This document shows positions 1 through 5,698 of a stretch of 11,987 bases of DNA, one piece after another. The notes beneath the pieces were generated by a model. It did not search any database, was not told where the DNA came from, and worked only from the letters and a program-made list of their open reading frames with translations. A program made the position numbers and the translations under genes. The stretch's first letter is position 1. Every line of letters begins with the position of its first letter. The stretch comes from Chloroflexota bacterium. Lineage in GTDB: Bacteria > Chloroflexota > Limnocylindria > Limnocylindrales > CSP1-4. The DNA is taken from positions 1 to 11,987 of the forward strand of contig JAJYGO010000155.1 of the NCBI GenBank assembly GCA_021785115.1. The letters run 5' to 3'.

Positions 1-70
1 TTCCGATCTCGGCGGTGGTTGAGCTGGTCGGCGGCGGTTCGGGCAGGCAGCGACCCCCAGGGCCCGCGGG

Positions 71-138
71 CGGCTGCGGCCGAGGAGCCCGGCGACGCCC
101 CCGGTGCCCGAGTCGGCTGCGGCCGAGGAGCCCGGCGA
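71..138. repeat. 25-bp direct repeat, two copies 43 bp apart
   Basis: The same 25 bases, beginning CGGCTGCGGCCGAGGAG, occur at 71-95 and again at 114-138, with 18 bases between them. The copies are identical over their whole length. It lies in the gene-free DNA upstream of mreB. No function is evident. Confidence 0.85.
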
Positions 139-493
139 GCCGCCAGGGCTGACGGCCGGTCCAGCTCCGCGTGTGGCCGCGCAGCGGCTGGGCGAGAGGG
201 CGACCCCGACCATGGCGAGAGGCGAGCCCGGTCGGCGGCAGATCCTGCAGGATGTGCACCCCCGGAGCCGTATGTCGGCTCATGCGATCTGGGCCGGCTG
301 TGCGGTGCCCGCCGGTGGCGTCAAGGGCATCCACGGGCGCGTCGGACTCGCCCGGATCGTGCGTGATTCGCGATCAGCCCACCGGTCCGACCGTCGAATG
401 GCGGCACCTGCATCCGCCTGAGCGCCGCCGCGCCGCACCAGACCAAACCTACGGCTCGTCCGGCGCACCTTCGGCAGGAAAGTGCGATCTGGT

Positions 494-780
494 GAACCGC
501 CGCTGCCATGGGCGCCCGACCGGGCGCTCGACCGGGCGCGGGCGTTGCCACCGAGCGGCCGAGGGCGTTGCCGCTCAAGCGGGCCGTTATCGCCGAACCG
601 CCGCGGCCATGGGCGCCCGACCGGGCGCGGGCGTTGAGGCGTTGCCACCGAGCGGCCGAGGGCGTTGCCGCTCAAGCGGGCCGTTATCGCCGAACCGCCG
701 CTGCCATGGGCGCCCGACCGGGCGCGGGCGTTGCCACCGAGCGGCCGAGGGCGTTGCCGCTCAAGCGGGCCGTCGTCGCC
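494..780. repeat. Three tandem copies of an approximately 89-bp repeat
   Basis: Three head-to-tail copies lie at 494-594 (101 bp), 595-691 (97 bp) and 692-780 (89 bp), each beginning with AACCGCC after a G and ending near CGTTATCGCC or CGTCGTCGCC. The length differences are accounted for by an extra 12 bases in copy 1 (a local duplication around 521-535) and an extra 8 bases in copy 2 (around 629-640). Otherwise the copies are nearly identical. Each contains a GC hairpin, GCGCCC-GACC-GGGCGC (710-725 in copy 3). A short degenerate continuation begins at 781. The unit length is not a multiple of three, so the array is unlikely to encode a repeated protein. It ends about 250 bases before mreB. 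Confidence 0.85.
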
Positions 781-928
781 CAACCGCCGAGGACGCTGCC
801 TCCCCAGCCGCCGTGGCCGCCGCCGACCGGGCCGGCGCGAGCAGCCAGCCGTCGCTGGCCCGTCCCCCGGGCTCCGCGGCGCGTCCCGTGCCCCCTGCGT
901 CGCGTGCGGCGATACGAGTCCCGCCGGG

Positions 929-934
929 TATACT
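929..934 (+). promoter_or_regulatory. Probable -10 element of the mreB promoter
   Basis: TATACT at 929-934 matches the sigma-70 type -10 consensus at five of six positions and stands out in very GC-rich surroundings. The hexamer about 18 bases upstream (TGCGGC, 905-910) is a poor -35, so the -35 assignment is open. Transcription would start near 941, leaving a leader of roughly 90 bases before the mreB ATG at 1032. Confidence 0.5.
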
Positions 935-1031
935 GCTCCGCGCATCCCAGGTCCGCGCGGACGTTCAGACGCGCCGGGGCGCGCTCCCGCCTCCGCCCAG
1001 TCGCCAGCAACAGGCAGGTCCCACCACGAGC

Positions 1032-2084
1032 ATGCTCGACGCGTTCTTCGGTCTCTTCTCCCGGGATATCGGGATCGATCTCGGCACGGCCAACACCCTG
1101 GTGCATGTCCGCGACCGGGGGATCGTGATCAGCGAGCCGAGCGTCGTGGCGCTCGACACCAAGACCAAGAAGGTGCTCGCCATCGGCGCCGAAGCCAAGC
1201 GGATGGTCGGCCGGACCCCGGCGAACATCGTCGCGGTGCGACCACTGCGCGACGGCGTGATCAGCGACTTTGACGTCACCGAGCAGATGATCAAGCACTT
1301 CGTGAACAAGGTGCACGATCGCGTCGGGCTGATCCCGCGGCCGCGCATGCTGCTGGGCGTGCCCTCGGGCGTGACCGAGGTGGAAAAGCGCGCCGTCCGC
1401 GACGCCGCGCTCAACGCCGGCGCGCGCTGGGCCCGCCTGATCGAGGAGCCGATGGCCGCGGCGATCGGCGCCGGGCTGCCCGTCAGCGAGCCGTCCGGCA
1501 GCATGATCGTGGACATCGGGGGCGGCACCACCGAGGTCGCCGTCATCAGCCTGGGCGGGATCGTGGTGAGCCGCAGCATCCGCATCGGCGGCGACGAGAT
1601 GGACATGGACATCGTCGGGTTCGGTCGCCGCGAGTACAACCTGCTCGTCGGCGAGCGGACGGCCGAGGACATCAAGATCGCGATCGGCTCGGCCTATACG
1701 GGCGACTGGGACGAGTTGCGCGTCACCCTCCGGGGCCGCGACCTCCTCACCGGGCTCCCGCGCTCGGTCGAGGTCGGGGCGGACCAGATCCGGGAGGCGA
1801 TCGAGCCGTCCGTCCAGCAGATCGTCGACATCGTGAAGGACACCATCGAGGAGACGCCCCCGGAGCTCGTGGCGGACATCATGGACCAGGGGATCGTGCT
1901 GGCGGGCGGCGGTGCCCTGCTGCAGGGCCTGGACCGGCGGATCGCCGAGGCGACCCAGATGCCGGTCCACGTCGCCGACGATCCGCTGACCTGCGTGGCT
2001 CGCGGAACCGGCAAGGCGCTCGAGGAGCTCGAGAGCATGGAGCGTTCGCTCGTCGCCGACACGTACTCGCGCCCGCCGCGCTGA
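1032..2084 (+). CDS. mreB: Rod shape-determining protein MreB
   Basis: MreB is the bacterial actin homologue that forms membrane-associated filaments and guides side-wall peptidoglycan synthesis. The 350-residue product has the family's normal length. Visible actin-fold motifs are phosphate 1 (DIGIDLGTANTLV, about 12-24), the EEPMAAAIG segment (138-146), phosphate 2 (VDIGGGTTEV, about 160-169) and the adenosine motif (LAGGGALLQGL, about 290-300). The start is the ATG at 1032, because MLDAFFGLFSRDIGIDLGT is the usual MreB N-terminus. The open frame continues upstream to 171, but that part is low-complexity repeat DNA. Only a weak ribosome binding site is visible (AGGCAGGT near 1012-1019). mreC follows after 10 bases, so the two are almost certainly co-transcribed. 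Confidence 0.97.
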   Translation: MLDAFFGLFSRDIGIDLGTANTLVHVRDRGIVISEPSVVALDTKTKKVLAIGAEAKRMVGRTPANIVAVRPLRDGVISDFDVTEQMIKHFVNKVHDRVGLIPRPRMLLGVPSGVTEVEKRAVRDAALNAGARWARLIEEPMAAAIGAGLPVSEPSGSMIVDIGGGTTEVAVISLGGIVVSRSIRIGGDEMDMDIVGFGRREYNLLVGERTAEDIKIAIGSAYTGDWDELRVTLRGRDLLTGLPRSVEVGADQIREAIEPSVQQIVDIVKDTIEETPPELVADIMDQGIVLAGGGALLQGLDRRIAEATQMPVHVADDPLTCVARGTGKALEELESMERSLVADTYSRPPR

Positions 2085-2094
2085 GTCGCCAGCC

Positions 2095-3039
2095 ATGTTC
2101 GCGACGCGGGCCAGCCGCCGGCGCGGGATCCTGTTCGCCGTGCTCATGGCGGCCGGGCTGTTCCTCCTGGCCTTGAGCGGGACCGGCCCCATGCGCGGGC
2201 TCCAGGTGGCAGTGGGCGATCTGCTGACGCCGGTGGAGGCCGCCCTCTCGGGCGCGACGCGCGCCATGGGATCCGTGGTCGGCGCGCTGAGCGAGATCGA
2301 CCAGCTGCAGGCGCAGAACCGCGCACTCGAGCAGCAGAACCAGCAGCTCGCGGTGGAGAACCGCCAGCTGCAGGAGATCAAGATCCAGAACGAGCAGCTC
2401 AGCGCCCTGCTCGGCGTGCAGGGATCGCTCGACTACAGCACCGTCGCCGCGACCGTGGTCAGCCGCGAGGTGTCGCAGTACACGCGGGTCATCACCATCG
2501 ACGCCGGCACGGACCGGGGCATCGCGCTCAACGACGTGGTGGTGGCGGACGGCGGCGCGCTGGTCGGATCGGTCTGGGAGGTGGGTGCCAACTTCAGCCG
2601 CATCCTGCTGATCAGCGACACGCGCTCCACCGTGATCGGCCTGATCGAGTCGAGCCGCGCCACCGGCGAGGTGATCGGCCAGCTGGGCGGCGCGCTCGTG
2701 ATGCAGGACATCCCTGCCACCGAGCGGGTGAACCTCAACGACACGGTGGTGACGGCAGGGATCGACCTCGGTGACGGCATCAAGTCGCCGTTCCCCAAGG
2801 GACTCCTGATCGGCAGCATCGTGGACGTCCAGCGGGACCCGAACGCGGTCGTGCAGACGGCCTTCATCAACCCCGCCGCGAACCTGGACAAGCTCGAGTA
2901 CGTGCTGGTGATCACGGACTACCACGGCGGCCTGCCGCCCGTGCCGTCGGGGTCGGCCGCCCCCGGCGCGTCGGCGGCGCCGGGTTCCTCGGTCCAGTCG
3001 CTGCCCCTTCCGCAGCCGTCGCTCGCGCCGGCCCCCTAG
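2095..3039 (+). CDS. mreC: Rod shape-determining protein MreC
   Basis: MreC is a membrane-anchored scaffold that links MreB filaments to the peptidoglycan-elongation enzymes outside the membrane. The 314-residue product has a short basic N-terminus, one transmembrane helix (about 11-29), a Gln/Asn/Leu-rich coiled coil (about 65-107) and the two-part beta domain (about 112-275). The FPKGLLIGSI segment at 233-242 is typical of the family. The last 38 residues or so form a Pro/Ser/Ala-rich tail. The ATG is 10 bases after the mreB stop, which fits an operon. The usual next gene, mreD, is absent: the DNA after the stop runs into a convergent dehydrogenase gene only 84 bases away. Confidence 0.95.
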   Translation: MFATRASRRRGILFAVLMAAGLFLLALSGTGPMRGLQVAVGDLLTPVEAALSGATRAMGSVVGALSEIDQLQAQNRALEQQNQQLAVENRQLQEIKIQNEQLSALLGVQGSLDYSTVAATVVSREVSQYTRVITIDAGTDRGIALNDVVVADGGALVGSVWEVGANFSRILLISDTRSTVIGLIESSRATGEVIGQLGGALVMQDIPATERVNLNDTVVTAGIDLGDGIKSPFPKGLLIGSIVDVQRDPNAVVQTAFINPAANLDKLEYVLVITDYHGGLPPVPSGSAAPGASAAPGSSVQSLPLPQPSLAPAP

Positions 3040-3123
3040 ATCCCCTCGCGCGGCGCCGGTCACCGCGGCGTGCTGCAGGCGGCCTCGATCCGTGGCTGAT
3101 CGTCCGAGCCCCCGCCGGTCGGC

Positions 3124-4428
3124 TCAGACCCGGCGGCCCAGCATCTCCACCCGGAGCCCGGCCGCCCGGACCGCCGTCGCGTCGACCACGTTGCGCGTGT
3201 CGTAGACCAGGTCGCCGGCCATGACCCGGCGCACCGCGGGCCAGGCGATCTCGCGGAACGCCCCCCACTCGGTCGCCACCAGGACGGCATGCGCGTCCCG
3301 TGCCGCCTCCACCGCATCCGGCGCCGTCTCGAGCCACGGATCCGCGCGGCACGCCGTCTCCATCGCCTGCGGGTCGTACCCGACCACGGACGCACCACGC
3401 TCGCGCAGCTCCCGCGCGAGGGCGAGCGCCGGGGATTCGCGGACGTCGTCGGTGCCGGCCTTGAAGGCGAGCCCCAGCAGGGCGATCCGGGCGCCCGTGA
3501 TCGGCCGGCCCAGGAGCGACGCCAGTCGCGTCACCACGGCCTGCTGGTGCGATACGTTCGACCTGCTGACCGCGTCGATCAGCGGGGTGGGCACGCCCAG
3601 CCGGGCGCTCAGCTGCGGCAGCGCCAGGGCCTGCTCGGGCAGGCACGATCCGCCGATCCCGGGCCCCGCGGTCAGGAAGGCGCGACCGATCCGGTCGTCC
3701 ATCCCCACGCCCGTCGCGACGAGATCGACGTCCGCGCCCACCGCGTCGCAGACCCGCGCCAGCTCGTTGGCGAACGCGATCTTGCCTGCCAGGAAGACGT
3801 TCGACGCCAGCTTGATCAGGGCCACCGACCGCGCGTCGGCCACCAGCGTCGGGGCGTTGAGCGGCGCATACAGGTCCGCCACGGCACGCGCGACCTCGCG
3901 ATCGTCCGGGTGGAGCCACCCGGTGACCACGCGGCTGGGGACGTCGAAGTCGCGCAGCCCGGCTCCCTCCCGCATGAACTCGGGATTGGTCACGACGGTG
4001 GCGCAGGGGCCAAGTGCCCGCCGCTCCTCGACCAGGCGGGCCAGGCGGTCCGGGCCCTCCACGGGGAGGGTGGAGCGCACCACGACGACGTGTTCCGGCG
4101 GCGCTGCTTCCAGCAGCAGTCGCACCGCGGCCTCGACCTGCCCGGTGGAGAGCGGACCCTCCGGGCCCGTCGGCGTCCCGACGCACACGATGGAGTAGGC
4201 GGAGCCGGCCGGGGGCACCCGCTCCGTGGTGAACGTCAGTCGTCCCGCGGCGGACTCGGCGCGGATCGCCTCGTCGAGGCCCGGTTCGAAGATCGGCGCC
4301 CGGCCGTCGGCGAGGATGGCGATGCGGGCCGCATCGATGTCGGCGACGGTGACGCGGTGGCCGAGGCGCGCGAAGCCGACGGCGGTGACCAGTCCCACCG
4401 GCCCCGCGCCGACGAGGAAGAGATGCAC
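3124..4428 (-). CDS. ugd: UDP-glucose/GDP-mannose dehydrogenase family protein
   Basis: This family oxidises a nucleotide sugar (usually UDP-glucose) twice with NAD to the uronic acid used in envelope polysaccharides. The 434-residue length is normal. An N-terminal Rossmann domain carries VGAGPVG (6-12), followed by the VGTPTG (83-88) and VVTNPEFMREG (145-155) segments. The helix with Lys216 and Asn221 is present, as is the nucleophile Cys262 in GPGIGGSC. A C-terminal domain begins LLGLAFKAGTDDVRESPA (about 317-334). The family motif CFPKD reads CLPEQ here, so the usual Asp is Gln266. The start is GTG at 4428, preceded by AGGAG at 4439-4435. It lies 50 bases downstream of the SDR gene on the same strand. 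The exact substrate (UDP-glucose, UDP-ManNAc or other) cannot be fixed. Confidence 0.88.
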   Translation of the reverse strand: MHLFLVGAGPVGLVTAVGFARLGHRVTVADIDAARIAILADGRAPIFEPGLDEAIRAESAAGRLTFTTERVPPAGSAYSIVCVGTPTGPEGPLSTGQVEAAVRLLLEAAPPEHVVVVRSTLPVEGPDRLARLVEERRALGPCATVVTNPEFMREGAGLRDFDVPSRVVTGWLHPDDREVARAVADLYAPLNAPTLVADARSVALIKLASNVFLAGKIAFANELARVCDAVGADVDLVATGVGMDDRIGRAFLTAGPGIGGSCLPEQALALPQLSARLGVPTPLIDAVSRSNVSHQQAVVTRLASLLGRPITGARIALLGLAFKAGTDDVRESPALALARELRERGASVVGYDPQAMETACRADPWLETAPDAVEAARDAHAVLVATEWGAFREIAWPAVRRVMAGDLVYDTRNVVDATAVRAAGLRVEMLGRRV

Positions 4429-4434
4429 GGGCGA

Positions 4435-4439
4435 CTCCT
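4435..4439 (-). promoter_or_regulatory. Ribosome binding site deciding the GTG start of ugd
   Basis: On the minus strand AGGAG lies six bases before a GTG codon at 4428-4426 that begins the Rossmann strand of the dehydrogenase. No ATG suits the start better. The good spacing supports GTG initiation. Confidence 0.7.
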
Positions 4440-4478
4440 GCCGCGATCGATGACCCGGCGATGGTACCGGGCCGGGAT

Positions 4479-5378
4479 CTACAGCATCGAGCGGATCTGC
4501 CCCCCGTCCACGGGGACCAGGGTGCCCGTCACGTAGCTCGCCCGGCTGGAGGCCAGGAACGCGACCACCGCGCCCAGCTCGGAGGGATCGCCGTAGCGAC
4601 CGAGCGGGATCGTGCGCAGCTGCTCGGCACGCACCTCGTCCTCGCTCCGGCCGGTGCGTGCCGCCGTGTCCCCGTCCAGCTGCCGGATCCGCTCGGTGTT
4701 GAGGCGCCCGGGCGCCACGGCGTTGACCAGGATCCCGTCGGGTGCGAGCTCGATGGAGAGGGTCTTCATCAGCCCCTGCACCGCCGAGCGGAGCGAGTTG
4801 CTGGTGATCAGGTTCGCCACGGGCTGCTTGACGCTGCCGCTCTCGATGAAGACGATCCTGCCCCCGCCCGAGCCGCGGACGCGCTCGTCACGCAGGTAGG
4901 GCACCGCGGAGCGGACCAGGCGCACGGCGGACAGGAAGGTGAGGTCCACCGCCTGGCGCCACTGCTCCTCTGCGAGCGACTCGAACGGTCCCGGGGGCGG
5001 GCCGCCCGCGTTCACGACCAGCACATCGAGGCGGCCGAAGCGGGCCACGGTCGCCGCCACGAGACGCTGCGCGGTCTCCGGCAGGGAGACATCGCCTGCG
5101 ACCCACGCCACCCGCTCGCGCGCCGGTCGCCGTTCCCGCCCGCCGCCCAGCCATATGTCGGCATCGTCGGCGGTGACGGGATCCAGGCGTGCCCCTCCGG
5201 AGGGTGCCTGGTCGGCGTCGGTGGCCAGTGCCACCGCGGCCGCCGCGAGCGCTGCCTCATCCCGGGACGAGAGCATCACCGATGCGCCCTCCCGGAGCAG
5301 TTCCAGCGCCGAGGCCCTGCCCAGGCCGCGACTGGCACCGATGACCAGCGCGACGCGCCCGTCGAGACCGAGATCCAT
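4479..5378 (-). CDS. SDR family oxidoreductase, FabG-like with atypical active site
   Basis: This is a short-chain dehydrogenase/reductase of 299 residues, resembling 3-oxoacyl-ACP reductases. It has the NAD(P)-binding GASRGLG (14-20), NAGG (123-126), VAPG (221-224) and a C-terminal VDGG (290-293). The usual catalytic YxxxK is missing. By alignment with the following GLxKxL segment, its place holds Ser193-Asn-Ser-Leu-Arg197. I recall a known FabG-like subgroup (cd05344) lacking a perfect catalytic tetrad, which this fits. A 35-residue stretch around 55-90 is longer than in standard members and explains the extra length. The ATG at 5378 is chosen over an earlier one at 5441 because MDLGLDGRVALV begins the fold and GGAGG sits six bases upstream (5389-5385). 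It is transcribed ahead of ugd. The substrate is unknown. Confidence 0.85.
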   Translation of the reverse strand: MDLGLDGRVALVIGASRGLGRASALELLREGASVMLSSRDEAALAAAAVALATDADQAPSGGARLDPVTADDADIWLGGGRERRPARERVAWVAGDVSLPETAQRLVAATVARFGRLDVLVVNAGGPPPGPFESLAEEQWRQAVDLTFLSAVRLVRSAVPYLRDERVRGSGGGRIVFIESGSVKQPVANLITSNSLRSAVQGLMKTLSIELAPDGILVNAVAPGRLNTERIRQLDGDTAARTGRSEDEVRAEQLRTIPLGRYGDPSELGAVVAFLASSRASYVTGTLVPVDGGQIRSML

Positions 5379-5429
5379 CGTCCGCCTCCATGCGCAACTC
5401 GCCGCCCATCGTGCCACGACGACGGCCGG

Positions 5430-5486
5430 CCGGCGCGGCACGCGCCGGTTCGGTCCACCGGCGCGCGGCGCCGCGCCGGTGGACCG
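5430..5486. repeat. Alternating inverted repeats forming competing hairpins
   Basis: A perfect 15-base stem is formed by CGGTCCACCGGCGCG (5451-5465) and its reverse complement at 5472-5486, with a six-base loop. The same core also appears further upstream: CCGGCGCG at 5430-5437, CGCGCCGGT at 5441-5449, ACCGGCGCG at 5457-5465 and CGCGCCGGT at 5472-5480. The arms therefore alternate in sense, and the middle arms can pair with either neighbour, giving mutually exclusive structures. There is no T-tract, so a classical intrinsic terminator is unlikely in either direction. Confidence 0.8.
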
Positions 5487-5596
5487 CGTCAGTCACCGGC
5501 TCGCGCGGGGCAGTGCGCCGCGCCGGGGATCCGGGCCGCCGGTTGGCCCCGGGCAGTGCACCGTCCCGGGCGCCGATGGTGCCATGCGCGGCGGGA

Positions 5597-5610
5597 CCAT
5601 CGCGCGATGG
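5597..5610. repeat. 14-bp perfect palindrome
   Basis: CCATCGCGCGATGG is its own reverse complement. It lies about 90 bases before the start of the secreted-protein gene, a plausible operator position. No known operator is recognised, and a second CCATCGCGC half-site follows at 5611-5620. Confidence 0.5.
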
Positions 5611-5698
5611 CCCATCGCGCTCACCGGGCGCAGCCTGCACCCGTGACCGCCGGCAGTCCACGCGGGCCACCGGCACGTGCATCCGCCTGGAGCCGAGC

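Larger units (their letters stand above)
1..1031. other. Gene-free region upstream of mreB
   Basis: No reading frame here looks like a protein. The open frames encode Arg/Ala/Pro/Gly-rich low-complexity translations typical of open frames in very GC-rich DNA, and none has a recognisable domain or good ribosome binding site. The stretch holds a 25-bp direct repeat near its start, a three-copy tandem repeat at 494-780 and a probable mreB promoter near 929. I saw no tRNA-like or rRNA-like sequence. The repeat copies differ in length by 8 and 12 bases, so no frame is kept through them, which argues for non-coding DNA. An upstream gene may end just outside the window. Confidence 0.7.
5379..5698. 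other. Divergent intergenic region rich in palindromes
   Basis: These 320 bases separate the minus-strand SDR/ugd pair from the plus-strand secreted-protein gene and must hold both promoters. I find no convincing -35/-10 pair in either direction. They hold an alternating hairpin cluster (5430-5486), a 12-base repeat with one mismatch (5508-5519 and 5551-5562) and a 14-base perfect palindrome (5597-5610). Open frames crossing the region give Arg/Pro-rich low-complexity translations and are not credible. Confidence 0.6.

Noticed and set aside
494..780. CRISPR array
   Set aside because: The repeats are adjacent, about 89 bp long and without unique spacers, and no cas gene is present.
280..945. 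Minus-strand open frame encoding a repetitive Arg/Gly-rich protein
   Set aside because: The DNA repeat unit is not a multiple of three and its copies differ by 8 and 12 bases, so the translated repeat is not kept in frame. Composition is that of open frames in GC-rich non-coding DNA.
171..1031. Upstream in-frame extension of mreB by 287 residues
   Set aside because: The added sequence is Arg/Pro/Ala-rich, runs through the tandem repeats and has no family similarity. MreB proteins start at MLDAFFGLFSRDIGID.
684..2381. Long minus-strand open frame of 565 codons antisense to mreB
   Set aside because: It is a shadow of the conserved MreB reading frame, rich in Asp/His/Arg/Ala with no domain, and it crosses gene boundaries.
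3112..3136. Hairpin CCGCCGG/CCGGCGG near the mreC-ugd junction as terminator
   Set aside because: The loop is 11 bases, the stem overlaps the ugd stop and coding end, and there is no T-tract. It is expected by chance at this GC content.
5379..5441. 21-residue upstream extension of the SDR gene
   Set aside because: The ATG at 5378 has GGAGG six bases upstream and begins the Rossmann fold directly, while the extension has no family counterpart.
5390..5698. 103-residue upstream extension of the secreted protein
   Set aside because: It is low complexity, crosses the hairpin cluster and would bury the clear signal peptide. The ATG at 5699 has a well-placed GGAG.
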